A DNA stretch of 64,000 nucleotides, from assembly GCF_000011205.1 (NCBI RefSeq), contig NC_003106.2, positions 124,001 to 188,000 of the forward strand. Reading direction: 5' to 3'. Below, one piece after another: positions 46,776-56,142 of this stretch (position 1 is the first letter of the stretch; each line of letters starts with the position of its first letter). This stretch comes from Sulfurisphaera tokodaii str. 7. GTDB lineage: Archaea; Thermoproteota; Thermoprotei_A; Sulfolobales; Sulfolobaceae. A program made the position numbers and the translations under genes. The notes below the pieces were generated by a model that saw only the letters and a list, made by a program, of their open reading frames with translations, was not told the origin of the DNA and searched no databases.

Positions 46776-48131
46776 TCAGATTTCAGTTACTTTTTTATTT
46801 GTTACTACTCTATAAATAGCACCAGCTATCATCCAAACTATAAAAGATACAACTCCTATCAGCACATACACGTTAACAGACGTAGTTACAATATTAGCGA
46901 ACACCACAAATAGTAATATTGAGTTTATTGCTATAGTAAGAAGAATATTCCAAATACTTAGACTATTATTTTTCATTAAGATAAATAACAAGCTTATATT
47001 AGCAGTAAATAGTGCTATCAAGAACCCAAATGTGGTAGTTATTCCGACCGATAAGAAAACGTTTTCTGGGCCAATTATTAATGAAAAGATTAGTGTATAC
47101 GCTAAGGAAAATATGAATGAGAATAGTATAGCCTTATGTGGAGTCTTATTAGTTTCATGAATATCATATAATCTCTTATCTAATACACCATCCCTAGCCA
47201 TAGCAAATACTACCCTAGATACTGTATTGAAGAAAGTTACGGAATCAGTTAAACCACTATTTATGAGAAGAATTGTTAATATTATTCCTAAAGCTATTCC
47301 ACCGTATTTTACCCCTAAGATTATTCCAGGCACTAGTTCTGTAAAGAAAGAAGACATGTTATTTACGCCCCAGCCTACTACAAATGCTTCACTTGCCACT
47401 AGATAAGTTATTCCAACAAGTAAAGCGGCAGTGAAAACTCCTTTAGATATAGTATTCTTAGGATCCTTAGCCTCTTCTCCTAAAACTGATGTTGTCTCAT
47501 ATCCTGCAAAAGCTAGAAATATAAATGCCATACCTACACCTACATTAAATGGTGAAGCATACTTAAACGTGAAAGTAGTTGGGTCTGGAGGAACTTTAGT
47601 AAATATCAGAAAAGATGTTGCCAATATAAAAACTATTTCGAGAATGCTCATTGTTAACGTAAATCTTAAAGATGGTCTAACACCCAGATAAGATAAGACA
47701 CCGCCAAACAAGGCTACTATTATTACCAGTGGAATCCATAACCAAGACGGAGTGGAAACACCTAGAGCTTGTAGTGCACCGGGAAGGAAGACTCCAACAG
47801 ACAAGTATATAAAGACTAATGCAGTTAAAGTGTAAAGTACATAAGCCCATCCTATAAAATAACCTATAGTTCTTCCTAATCCGGCAGAAATGAATGCATA
47901 TATTCCGCCAGCGCTTTGGACATACCTACTTGTAATTGATAACCTGGTTGCATCTAGTAAAACTCCTAAAGTTGCAATTATAACTGCTAAAGGAAGTGAA
48001 GCATATGCATAAGCAGCGGCCCCAGTTAGTGTTACTAGACTAGCCATTGCAGGGGCAGCACCACCAATACCTTGAGCAACAACTTCTCTAAATGAAACTG
48101 TACCCTTAGCTAGCTCCTTGTTCTCTTTCAT
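46776..48131 (-). CDS. APC-superfamily amino acid permease
   Basis: 451 residues with twelve helices. GTVSFREVVAQGIGGAAPA near 9-27 is the helix 1 substrate and Na+/H+ region of APC transporters, GGIYAFISAGLGRTIGYFIG near 75-94 and FAGYETTSVLGEEAKDP near 208-224 are further signatures. It imports amino acids or amines. The acetamidase gene 85 bases upstream on the same strand could be a functional partner, with the permease supplying amides or amines. Confidence 0.9.
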   Translation of the reverse strand: MKENKELAKGTVSFREVVAQGIGGAAPAMASLVTLTGAAAYAYASLPLAVIIATLGVLLDATRLSITSRYVQSAGGIYAFISAGLGRTIGYFIGWAYVLYTLTALVFIYLSVGVFLPGALQALGVSTPSWLWIPLVIIVALFGGVLSYLGVRPSLRFTLTMSILEIVFILATSFLIFTKVPPDPTTFTFKYASPFNVGVGMAFIFLAFAGYETTSVLGEEAKDPKNTISKGVFTAALLVGITYLVASEAFVVGWGVNNMSSFFTELVPGIILGVKYGGIALGIILTILLINSGLTDSVTFFNTVSRVVFAMARDGVLDKRLYDIHETNKTPHKAILFSFIFSLAYTLIFSLIIGPENVFLSVGITTTFGFLIALFTANISLLFILMKNNSLSIWNILLTIAINSILLFVVFANIVTTSVNVYVLIGVVSFIVWMIAGAIYRVVTNKKVTEI

Positions 48132-48216
48132 AAATCTAAGAGGACTCTGTCATCTTAAATCTCTTTCTTTAAAAGATAGAAATACGAGATTTAAATTTTT
48201 TAAAAATCAAACTTTA

Positions 48217-49173
48217 TTAGAACAAATCAATATTTATGTCAAATATATTTTTTGGTAAATATGCTGTAACTATCCAATTGGGAACATCGACCACCTCACT
48301 AACCCTAAGATTTACCGCAACACTAGCCAAGATGTAAGCTTCTACCGGTGTCATGTATTTGGATAAAATAGAGATTATGCCCTTAATAGCTTTTTTAGCT
48401 GCATTCCACAAATTAGAATCAATACCGGGGTATGCTATATATTCATCATATTCCATCTCTTTTACTTTCTTAGCTATAAAGAGTGGTTGAGTTAAACCAA
48501 TATTTTTAATTAACCTAACCTTCATTGTAACCTCCAGGGGGGCTTCTATTGCAGTTCCGCAAACTTCACCATCACCTTGGGCTAAGTGAGTGTCACCTAT
48601 GGAAAGCAATGCTCCCTTTACAAATACTGGAAGGTATAATTTAGTGCCTATAGTTAAGTGCTTAATATCCATATTTCCTCCGTTTTCTCTAGGAGGTATG
48701 GTACTCAATTTTCCTCTATATGGTAATGCAGTACCTATTACGCCGGGGAAAGGATAGATTGGGACTTTAACATTTAAATCGCCAAACTTTGCATAGGCGT
48801 ATTTTTCATCAACTTTCCATATTTTTAGGGCTGGACCTTGGAGATCTATAGGTGCAGTATATTGTTCGTCAGCAAGAAATCCGAATCCAGGAAGTACTCC
48901 AGTCCATCCCCACCCTTTATGTTTAAATTCTAAGAACTCGATCTCTAAAGCATCTCCCGGTTCTGCGTCTTTTACTTCTATTGGCCCAGTTAATGGGTGG
49001 ATTTTAGAGAAATCTAATTTTAGGAGATCCTTTTCTGTAGATGAAGGAGTAACTTGTCCATCAGAGGCCTCTTTAGTTTCTACTGTTATAACATCCCCAT
49101 CATTTATTGTCATAATTGGAGGTAAGGAGTTATCCCATTTATTATGTGTTATTGCATGAATAGTATATTGCAT
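48217..49173 (-). CDS. Acetamidase/formamidase
   Basis: 318 residues matching the FmdA/AmdA family: NKWDNSLPP near 11-19, VTVETKEASDGQ, HPLTGPIEVKDAEPGDALEIE near 56-76, WGWTG, HAL-type region GDTHLAQGDGEVCGTAIEAP near 192-211, and a C-terminal helix with VNLRVSEVVDVPN. It hydrolyses short amides to ammonia and acid. The sequence looks complete. Confidence 0.92.
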   Translation of the reverse strand: MQYTIHAITHNKWDNSLPPIMTINDGDVITVETKEASDGQVTPSSTEKDLLKLDFSKIHPLTGPIEVKDAEPGDALEIEFLEFKHKGWGWTGVLPGFGFLADEQYTAPIDLQGPALKIWKVDEKYAYAKFGDLNVKVPIYPFPGVIGTALPYRGKLSTIPPRENGGNMDIKHLTIGTKLYLPVFVKGALLSIGDTHLAQGDGEVCGTAIEAPLEVTMKVRLIKNIGLTQPLFIAKKVKEMEYDEYIAYPGIDSNLWNAAKKAIKGIISILSKYMTPVEAYILASVAVNLRVSEVVDVPNWIVTAYLPKNIFDINIDLF

Positions 49174-49557
49174 AATATTTATTCTCTTTAACTGACTATT
49201 TACCTTTTTCCCCTACTTATCAAGTGATACTTAGTTACTTTGATCTCAGATCTAGCGAGAATGCATATGAAAGGTTCTAGGAATAAACCTTTTATTAGAA
49301 AATATATATAGAAAATTAGAATATAATCGAAAAGATGTATAGCAAGAATTCAAAAAGTTTTAATAAATTAAGATACTAAAATAAGCAACAATACAGATTA
49401 AGCGAATTGTATATTGTATTGATTCTTTTGCATCTTTCGGAAAGCTACTTTCTAATCAAGAAGTTTTATTAAGTTATAAAGAAGCATATAAAATATGTGT
49501 AAGAATTTAGTTTTATCTCCTTAATACTTCTACTAATGCTATAGACAGGACTTTACA
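49174..49557. other. Intergenic region with no supported gene
   Basis: Some 380 AT-rich bases upstream of the acetamidase gene. Beyond its presumed promoter (directly upstream of 49173) I see no frame, RNA or repeat worth naming. Confidence 0.5.
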
Positions 49558-49743
49558 ATGAATTTTATACCTCCTAAAATAGAAGAGTATGAAGATGGAA
49601 TAATAATAGATTTTGGCGGATCTCTTTATGATGTCGAGTACCACGATGCTATGGTTCAGATATAGAAGGATAAGAAAGGGAATATTGTAGTCATTGACAT
49701 TATCTTTTCCAAGGAAGGAGTGAGAGATGAACCTCCTAAGTAA
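49558..49743 (+). pseudogene. Small gene split by an in-frame amber codon
   Basis: ATG at 49558 opens NFIPPKIEEYEDGIIIDFGG and SLYDVEYHDAMVQI, then TAG at 49663-49665. The same frame continues in protein-like style (KDKKGNIVVIDIIFSKEGVR) to TAA at 49743. The read-through product would be about 61 residues. Point mutation of a small gene is likely; pyrrolysine use is not expected in Sulfolobales. No family recognised. Confidence 0.45.
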
Positions 49744-49867
49744 CTATGAAATAGTTTCAATTATACTCGATATCTTGAAGACTAAGGTTAAAGATGAGGA
49801 TTTAACAATAAGAATTTTTGCTATTACCCTTTACGTTTTTGAAAATATAGCGTGCAAACTACCGTAA
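49727..49867 (+). CDS. Possible 46-residue helical protein
   Basis: ATG at 49727 is preceded by AAGGAGTGAGAG, a good ribosome-binding sequence, and overlaps the end of the amber-split frame. The product (SIILDILKTKVKDEDLTIRI and following) looks helical. The overlap suggests that the two were an operon of small genes. No family recognised. Confidence 0.4.
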   Translation: MNLLSNYEIVSIILDILKTKVKDEDLTIRIFAITLYVFENIACKLP

Positions 49868-50209
49868 TTACCTCTGTGGGCAGTAATACTCTAAAGTTTG
49901 GTGAATAGCACTTATAGGAAAATCGTTACATTTTTACGTTACGTTAAACAAATGTAAGATATATTGTCTTATTAACTGAAAATTCCTTGTGATTAACGAA
50001 ATAAAGTAAGGAAGAAAACTCAAAGTATTTATTAATTAATGAGCAAATATTATAATTTTTTATGGTAAGGGAATTTCATTAAACTACTAGGTGAAATCTA
50101 TAATCCACAAAAGATGTTGTTTCATGATTGTGCTATACCTCAGAACATAGAACTAGTTACTAAACCCCTACTAGAAATAAAAACTCAAGATAAAATAATC
50201 GAGATTATA
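49868..50209. other. Intergenic region without a supported gene
   Basis: About 340 AT-rich bases. An open plus-strand frame at 50114-50335 is most likely just the antisense of the IS1 relic at its 3' part. Nothing else identified. Confidence 0.5.
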
Positions 50210-50404
50210 CTAGAAATAACCCTCATACTTATGATTAGAAGTATCACACAAAAAATGCTTACCACAATCCCCCATACTTCTGCCTACCCAACCACACTTA
50301 ACAATATGATGACTACCACAAGAAGGACAAGCTAAATCTTGGCCTAGATATGACTTTCTGTCCATAAGTAATACAGAAATTTATATCCTAATGACAACAC
50401 TATG
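50210..50404 (-). mobile_element. IS1-family element relic, left end only
   Basis: Read on the minus strand, ATAGTGTTGTCATTAGGATAT at the tip parallels the IS1-type terminal repeat at 38717, followed by a start codon at 50365 and a zinc-finger stretch ACPSCGSHHIVKCG that is nearly identical to the intact transposase. The frame stops after 51 codons; the second Cys pair is partly lost (MGDCGKHFLC) and HTH and DDE parts are missing. Confidence 0.8.
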
Positions 50405-50512
50405 AAGTTCTCCTTTATTTCTAACGTAATAAGAATTTTTAGTAGAAAGTATTTTTTTGTAAGTTTTAAGGTTCTACTCTCTTTTTACTCAAACTTTTAA
50501 TTTTGTACTTTA

Positions 50513-50668
50513 TTACTCAGCTAATAATTGCAATAATTTAATTAAATGATGTAGAGATTTCTTAAGTTTCTCCTCATCTGTTTTTCTTATAACTTGTACA
50601 ATCTTTTTTACATCTCCATGGGCTATCTCGTCCTCAGTGATTAACTGTACTTCATCCTCAATCTTATT
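50513..50668 (-). pseudogene. 3' fragment of the TnpB-interrupted TOPRIM gene
   Basis: A 51-codon frame without a start (NKIEDEVQLITEDEIAHGDV, then helical KKIVQVIRKT and KLKKSLHHLIKLLQLLAE) that begins right at the right end of the TnpB element. The other side of that element ends in the middle of a TOPRIM-like gene on the same strand, so this is most simply its C-terminus. Joining the two sides would give a protein of about 183 residues. Confidence 0.65.
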
Positions 50669-50670
50669 CT

Positions 50671-51932
50671 GACTTCATCCTCGCCCTGAAGGGCGAGGGT
50701 TCCCCTCATCGGTTCGGGTCTACATCCCTCATTTGAGGGGCAGACGAGAGGGTCAGAGACCCCCTCCTGTTAAGATTCATAATTCCAATAACATCCCTAT
50801 CATTCTCATAACCACAAATACACTTAAACCAACGATGAGAAACCTCAACCATCTTCTTTCCACACTTAGGGCAAGAGACAGAAGAATAGTGAGGATTAAC
50901 ATACACAACCAACAAGCCGTGTTTCTTAGCCTGCCACTCAATCCAATACTGAACACGACGATATTGCATCAAATACAGTTTATCCCTAAACTCAGATGAT
51001 AATTTATTAACATGCTTAATCAAATTCTTGAGATTCTCTAACTTAATAACATTAGCACCAAAATCCTCTGCAACCTCAACAACCCACTTCCCAACCTTCC
51101 TTGCGAAATCCTCCATGATTCGCTTAGCCTTAGAGTAGAAGTACTTAATCCTTACAAGAATTCTCTTATTCACCCTCCACCTCTTAGGGTACTTCATTTG
51201 CAGAACTTCAGCTAAAGACTTCCAATGATGAACCTCGTACAAACGAGTTGGAATCCTAACATAATGAGTATCATCCTTACCAACAACAATCTCATTCATG
51301 TTAATATCAACAGCAACACTTTCCCTAGGTTCAACTTTCTCCAACGGTTTCTCAAAAACTACTTTAAGGAAAGCCTTGCCATCCTTCAGTACGAGTCTCG
51401 CTTCCTTCATCTTCCAGTTCATGTAGTCCTTAATGTTTCTAGGATAACCAAGGATTGGGAGCTCACCGACACCAGCAATCCTAACAGTCATCCTTTCTAA
51501 GTCCACGTTATAACTTGCTTTTGGTGTTAACCATACAGTTGGCTTATACACTCTAGGAAACCTACCCCTCCTTGGGTTATTATACCAACCCTTGTATACT
51601 GAGAGTGCATCCCTATAACAGTCCTCAGCAACCTTTGATGGTAGATTGTATTCCCCTCTTAACTTATCATATAACTCCTCATGGACTCTTCCTAACACAC
51701 CCTTCTCTTCCGGATTTGGAACATTCTCCTTTAGCCAGAATAGGGTGAAACGTAGTGCCTTAACGTAGTTATTCACAAGGGCTAGGAGGGGTTCAGATAG
51801 GGCGATCTTCATCGAAACAGTAGCTCTGATCGCTTTAACCCTCCTAGCCATTAGGAGAAAATTAAAAGAGCTAATATTTAAACTTTATAAGGGGGCTATC
51901 CATCCCCGCTGGCGAGGCTTTCCGCCCCCTTA
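50671..51932 (-). mobile_element. TnpB-only IS200/IS605-type element
   Basis: About 1.26 kb. The end beyond the tnpB stop has a perfect hairpin, arms CCTCGCCCT (50679-50687) and AGGGCGAGG (50690-50698) with a two-base loop. The end before tnpB has another, arms AAGGGGGC (51889-51896) and GCCCCCTT (51924-51931). No tnpA is present and there is no target duplication, as expected. Exact ends are uncertain by a few bases. It lies inside a TOPRIM-like gene. Confidence 0.8.
50706..51851 (-). CDS. tnpB: TnpB RNA-guided nuclease of IS200/IS605 element
   Basis: 381 residues. N-terminal OrfB HTH-like domain (1-60), wedge-like beta region, then split Ruv[14 protein letters not shown] near 187-199 (first Asp), [10 protein letters not shown] near 272-281 (Glu) and [17 protein letters not shown] near 351-367 (last Asp). 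A four-Cys zinc ribbon is formed by CPKCGKKM and CICGYEND. All catalytic residues are intact. Known TnpB proteins use a guide RNA formed from the right end of the element to cut DNA and preserve the element. Confidence 0.92.
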   Translation of the reverse strand: MARRVKAIRATVSMKIALSEPLLALVNNYVKALRFTLFWLKENVPNPEEKGVLGRVHEELYDKLRGEYNLPSKVAEDCYRDALSVYKGWYNNPRRGRFPRVYKPTVWLTPKASYNVDLERMTVRIAGVGELPILGYPRNIKDYMNWKMKEARLVLKDGKAFLKVVFEKPLEKVEPRESVAVDINMNEIVVGKDDTHYVRIPTRLYEVHHWKSLAEVLQMKYPKRWRVNKRILVRIKYFYSKAKRIMEDFARKVGKWVVEVAEDFGANVIKLENLKNLIKHVNKLSSEFRDKLYLMQYRRVQYWIEWQAKKHGLLVVYVNPHYSSVSCPKCGKKMVEVSHRWFKCICGYENDRDVIGIMNLNRRGSLTLSSAPQMRDVDPNR

Positions 51933-52328
51933 ACCCCATTTTTTGTAATTTAGAGCTATAATTATTCGCAGTGCATCTGAACACTCCAATAGTTTCCCTT
52001 CACCCTTACACTGGTTTTTAAATTTGAACGTGTCAAATAGATCTTTGTCCATAATAATATATAAAGTATTATTTTCGATAATTCTATTTTTATATAATTT
52101 AATAAAAAATTCAATAAATCTGTTTAAGTTCCCAATTCCTTTAACGTCAATTATTCCGACTCTCTTACGCCTCTCAGTGCGTTCACAGATATATCTTTCC
52201 ATCTTATTGTATAAGGATTTTATTACTTCTACTTCGGTTTTTCCTTCACAGAGTATTATCTCATCAAACTTTGACTTTATGGTTGGGTTAATATTCTTAA
52301 TTTTATAAAAAACTAAACATTTCTCCAA
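51930..52328 (-). pseudogene. TOPRIM-domain protein truncated by TnpB element
   Basis: 132 codons up to a stop that lies in the element end. FDEIILCEGKTEVEVIKSLY near 22-41 holds the TOPRIM Glu, and TLYIIMDKDLFD near 89-100 the DxD. These are the metal-binding residues of TOPRIM nucleases of the OLD/DUF3226/DUF4435 kind. The frame ends LNYKKWG where the element begins, and the missing C-terminus is found at 50513. The start codon is 10 bases after the ATPase gene stop, so the two form an operon. Confidence 0.7.
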
Positions 52329-52338
52329 AACTGTTCAC

Positions 52339-53358
52339 TTATAGAACATCGATAACTCTTAAATCTATCCCAATTTCCTTAAGAAGGTCAACATTATCTT
52401 CTGTTAAATTAACGGAATTGACTATTCCGTTGATCCTCCTTAAGTACGTTAGCTGAGTCTTTAAGTCTATTTTTTTCGCTATTCTAAGAGAGTAATTTAT
52501 TACATCAGAACTATGGGTAGTTATAAAGAACTGAATGCCTTTCTCTTTAGCTATCTTAAAGGCTAAATCTAAGATAGTATATATACCGCCTGGATGTTCA
52601 TGGACTTCAGGCTCTTCTATTAAAGCGATTCCTTTCCCGTCAAAATATAGCAGTATTGAAGATATAAGAACTGCTAATTTGGCACCATCACCCAGAAAGT
52701 CTATCGGGATTGATGTATCCTTAAGAGTTAACGAGAGCACAAAATCACCTAGGTAACGTGAGAATTCTATTCCTTCGGCGTCTACTTCAAACTCTTCTTT
52801 TAACAGTTTCACAATTTCCTTATCTTTTCTTTTATTTCTTTTCAGTTCCCCTATTATGTCGTAGAGTTGAGATATAGATAAATTATCGTCTATGAAAACT
52901 GTATTCTTAAATACTTCGGAAACGTTGTTGCTAGTTTTTAATTCTATATGGTTCTCATCCTTATAGGTAATCTCAATTGAATAGGTAGAATTATCCGCAT
53001 TTACGTTAAAGACTATTTTCTCATTTTTATTAAAATTATAAAAAAATTGAGAAAAAATATCGGTGTTTATAGACGAAGAAAAAGTAATTAAATTACCACT
53101 TTTTAAAATTGACGTAATATTTTTCTTTATATTTTCCTTAGTTTTCTCTTCTAGTCGCCTACGTGTTAAATAGTCTATCTTATTAATTTTTCTAACTTTA
53201 TCATATTGTTCGTCAAGTGAAGAAATGAAATAAATAGCCTCAAGAATTGTAGATTTACCAGAGTTATTCCTCCCTATTAATATATTAATCTGTGAAAGGC
53301 TTTCAAGTTTACAATACTTTATTCCTCTAAAATTCTGAATCTCGATCTCATTAATCAT
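52339..53358 (-). CDS. OLD/AAA15-like ATPase paired with a TOPRIM gene
   Basis: 339 residues. INEIEIQNFRGIKYCKL is the standard start of AAA15/OLD-type ATPases, followed by Walker A LIGRNNSGKSTILEA near 27-41, signature IDFLGDGAKLAVLIS near 222-236, Walker B GIALIEEPEVHEHPGG near 245-260 and switch His FFITTHSSDVI near 277-287. The TOPRIM half that is fused in OLD proteins is encoded separately downstream. Such ATPase-TOPRIM pairs (OLD, PARIS AriAB) act against phages; a defence role here is inferred. Confidence 0.85.
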   Translation of the reverse strand: MINEIEIQNFRGIKYCKLESLSQINILIGRNNSGKSTILEAIYFISSLDEQYDKVRKINKIDYLTRRRLEEKTKENIKKNITSILKSGNLITFSSSINTDIFSQFFYNFNKNEKIVFNVNADNSTYSIEITYKDENHIELKTSNNVSEVFKNTVFIDDNLSISQLYDIIGELKRNKRKDKEIVKLLKEEFEVDAEGIEFSRYLGDFVLSLTLKDTSIPIDFLGDGAKLAVLISSILLYFDGKGIALIEEPEVHEHPGGIYTILDLAFKIAKEKGIQFFITTHSSDVINYSLRIAKKIDLKTQLTYLRRINGIVNSVNLTEDNVDLLKEIGIDLRVIDVL

Positions 53359-53381
53359 ATAAAGGATAATTATACGCCAAT

Positions 53382-53627
53382 TTAATATGTCTTTATACAG
53401 TAAGACATTTTAGTAGAGGCTCCATATGCTTCGACTCTAACATTCTTAGAATCTCTTGAATCTGTGTGTAAAGCATATACCCCTATACAAATTTCGTGAT
53501 TGTAATTGCTTTGTCGGATCCTTAAATTTTCTCGGTTTTTGAGTTCGTAATTTAGTTCAAAACCAAGAGTTAATTTAAAAGTAGGATCTGGGTTGGCTCT
53601 AATAAAAACAAGTGATTCACAAAGCAA
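53382..53627 (-). CDS. Uncertain 81-residue frame
   Basis: An open frame upstream of the ATPase gene on the same strand (LVFIRANPDPTFKLTLGFEL, then IRQSNYNHEICIGVYALHTD). Composition and codon use look protein-like although richer in C than its neighbours. Its start overlaps the upstream region of VapB. I cannot assign a family or exclude that it is a repeated fragment of mobile origin. Confidence 0.35.
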   Translation of the reverse strand: MLCESLVFIRANPDPTFKLTLGFELNYELKNRENLRIRQSNYNHEICIGVYALHTDSRDSKNVRVEAYGASTKMSYCIKTY

Positions 53628-53671
53628 ATAGGGTGGGAAAAGATTTTTACTTTACATTCCCACTTATAGCT

Positions 53672-53911
53672 ATGGAGGAAAAGATCGTTGACTCAAAAGG
53701 AAGGGTTTATTTGGGTAAATGGTATGCTAATAAGAGGATTTACATCGTGGACCTGGGTGGCGTTATAGTTTTAACTCCTTATACCGCTTTTGCCGAGGAG
53801 TTAGGAAAAATAAAGAGCGTGGAGGAGTTAATGGAGTTTCTTAAGTCAATATCGCCTAAGGAGTTAAGGGAAGCGTTTAGGGAGGCTGTATGGGAGAAGA
53901 CGAAGTCATAA
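53672..53911 (+). CDS. vapB: VapB-type antitoxin, AbrB-like
   Basis: 79 residues from the ATG at 53672, preferred to the ATG at 53612 because the N-terminus then begins EEKIVDSKGRVYLGKWYAN, a swapped-hairpin AbrB domain. The C-terminal half is helical (VEELMEFLKSISPKELREAF) and should wrap the toxin. It overlaps vapC by 22 bases. AbrB-type antitoxins normally repress their own operon. Confidence 0.85.
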   Translation: MEEKIVDSKGRVYLGKWYANKRIYIVDLGGVIVLTPYTAFAEELGKIKSVEELMEFLKSISPKELREAFREAVWEKTKS

Positions 53912-54267
53912 TAGATACTAGTGCATTTATATCGAAGAAGAGTAGAAAAGGGAAAGTTAGTGTAATAACAATAATTGAAATTATGGAATGGGCTTTAAGA
54001 AAATACAATGAGTATAGTAGAAAAGGTGAGAAATTAAGAGCCTTAGGTTACCTAAACCTCATAACATCACTTCCACTAGCTATGGATGAAGTAATTGAAA
54101 TAAAAGATAATGAAATAAAAGATCTAGTGTATTACGTAACGGAGAAAAATTTAGATCCCGTCGATGCTTACCTTGTAGTTCTAAGCAAGAGATTTAAAAT
54201 ACCTATAGTTACTATAGATAAGGATTTCGAAAGGGTTAAGGATGAGATAGAAATTATAGACCCTTGA
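53890..54267 (+). CDS. vapC: VapC-type PIN-domain RNase toxin
   Basis: 125 residues. The PIN acidic residues are seen: Asp9 in VIIDTSAF, Glu in VITIIEIMEW near 30, Asp in NLDPVDAYLVVL near 97, and Asp in IVTIDKDFERV near 113. VapC toxins cut RNA, often tRNA. The gene overlaps the antitoxin gene, so translation is coupled. Both look intact, unlike the RelE-type relics elsewhere in the window. Confidence 0.9.
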   Translation: MGEDEVIIDTSAFISKKSRKGKVSVITIIEIMEWALRKYNEYSRKGEKLRALGYLNLITSLPLAMDEVIEIKDNEIKDLVYYVTEKNLDPVDAYLVVLSKRFKIPIVTIDKDFERVKDEIEIIDP

Positions 54268-55080
54268 GATAAAGGTTATCCACAATACAGTTCAGGGATT
54301 CCTTGTCTTTGTTAACTGGGGAATACCTTGCTGGAGAATATGGTCAACTGAAGCAGAGTTTTCAAGCAGAAAGAACGATAAGCCTTGCCCTTTAAGACGT
54401 TAGGAGATCAATATTCCTTAGTGCAGAATGAAAATCCACTGGTATAGGCTCCACATTGTATACCTTTAACAAACCTACGAGAGTCCAGTACTCCTCCAAC
54501 GTAAAAGTCCTTGACGTAACCCTTAGGTATCCTAAAACTTTTCTTAACTATTTAAGACGTGGTAAGCCATGCCAGCAAGTTTTCCTGAAAATGCATAAGT
54601 AGCATATTACTTTGTCTTTTTCCCTACAAGTGGATTATGTTTATTACTGTTACCTTGTACTCTTTTTCCGTTACTGTATTCCAGTCGCCTTCTTTATATT
54701 TCTTTAAGGAATTCTACCCTCTTGTTATATACTCGAATTATTGCAGTATATCTTATCATACACAATCTGTTTTATTTTTAATAAAAATGATAGAATATCC
54801 CTCAGAAGATAAATTAGTTAGGGCGATTCACGGTTCCTTTGCGAAATGTAATATTCTCACAGAATTAGAATAATTCTACGAAGAAATAATATTATTATAT
54901 ATCATCATCTTCACATGGTATGACTCCTTAGTCTCTCCAATTGTCAATATACAATCAAATTATTTAATCTCAAAATGATAAAATAAAATGAATCCACAAA
55001 AGAGCTATGAATCTCCCATAACCCCTGAATGACCCAAATTTTTCCAATTAGCGAATTAAATATGAAATTGCTTAAAATTT
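54268..55080. other. Long interval without a clear gene
   Basis: About 810 bases. Contains a sequence like a TnpB-element end (AAGCCTTGCCCTTTAAG near 54380-54396), a minus-strand frame near 54430-54540 (RIPKGYVKDFYVGGV) that looks like a protein fragment, and a 78-codon plus frame (54637-54873) whose last part (MIEYPSEDKLVRAIHGSFAK) looks more coding than the rest. None can be identified; all are likely relics. Confidence 0.5.
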
Positions 55081-56142
55081 TTAGAAATCATAAAGTTCTT
55101 CTGCATTTTTGTAAAAGAATCTCTCCTTAAGTACTTCTAAATCTTCTTCTGACATTAGATCTCTCTTTAAAAACTCTGACCGTAACTCCTCAAAACTTTC
55201 CTTAGCTAATTTTGCACCAAGCCAAGCAATTTCTGGAACGTTAAACGCATCGGAACCGTAAAGTACTTTATTTGCTGGTGATACCTCAAATATTTCTTTT
55301 ATAACATTGAATGCCGAAAGCGGTGCTAATGGATTAAATTGTGAAACATCAAGATACACTGAAGGAAAAATGTAACTCATCCATGCAGTTTCCCTATGAT
55401 ATGGGTAACCGGCATGTACAAAAACAACTTTTCCTTCATATTTTCTGACAATATCTGTAAGGTAAGAGGGAAGTGATAAATCAAATTTTATATCTCTATC
55501 TCCAGCCCCAGTGTGTATTTGTACTGGTACTTTAAGTTCTTTAGCTATTTCTAATGTTTTACAAACTAGGAAATCTCGGAAGCCCTTAGCTCTTTTTCCA
55601 AACCAATCTCTTTCCTTATCATAAAAGTCCTCAAAAGCCTTACTCTCGTTACATGAAATTTTTAGTCCTGTTCTATAAGCTATAATGGTCTTAAAACCAG
55701 AATAACCCGTTCTGATCTTCTCTCTCAAGCTCTCTTCGAAATACTCTACGGCTTTATCAAACGGTTTCTTAAACATCTCGTCATTTATAATCTTCTCTAT
55801 TCTAAACAAAAGTTTATACTTTACCGGTGGTTCAATTTCTTTTTTCCCAAAACCTTCATCAATCACCATACCTTCTATCTTAGCATCTTGAAATAGAAAT
55901 TTCACGTAGTTTACTGGGTCATCTTTAATCATTCTATTTCTTTCCTCTATGAAATTCTCTCCTAAAAGTTTCTTCAGTCTGTGTTTTAAGACTAGGAAAA
56001 ATGGTTTTAACAAATTCATTGTAACTACGTCAGCGTTAATCTCTCCTTCGATCCAACTTTCTGCTGATTCTAATGCTAAGCCTTTTTCATCTAGGGGTTT
56101 TACACTAAACCAGTGAGCGTGATCATCAATTACCTTAAACAT
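55081..56142 (-). CDS. Amidohydrolase, FluG N-domain-like
   Basis: 353 residues, a TIM-barrel amidohydrolase: VIDDHAHWFSVK at the start supplies the HxH metal site, PVQIHTGAGDRD near 212-223 another His, VVFVHAGYPYHRE near 241-253 a further His, and LYGSDAFNVPEIAW near 298-311 the catalytic Asp. It overlaps the glutamine synthetase-like gene by eight bases. In FluG proteins the same two domains are fused in this order of function, so the pair probably makes a gamma-glutamyl-type bond and then hydrolyses it in a degradation route. Confidence 0.85.
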   Translation of the reverse strand: MFKVIDDHAHWFSVKPLDEKGLALESAESWIEGEINADVVTMNLLKPFFLVLKHRLKKLLGENFIEERNRMIKDDPVNYVKFLFQDAKIEGMVIDEGFGKKEIEPPVKYKLLFRIEKIINDEMFKKPFDKAVEYFEESLREKIRTGYSGFKTIIAYRTGLKISCNESKAFEDFYDKERDWFGKRAKGFRDFLVCKTLEIAKELKVPVQIHTGAGDRDIKFDLSLPSYLTDIVRKYEGKVVFVHAGYPYHRETAWMSYIFPSVYLDVSQFNPLAPLSAFNVIKEIFEVSPANKVLYGSDAFNVPEIAWLGAKLAKESFEELRSEFLKRDLMSEEDLEVLKERFFYKNAEELYDF

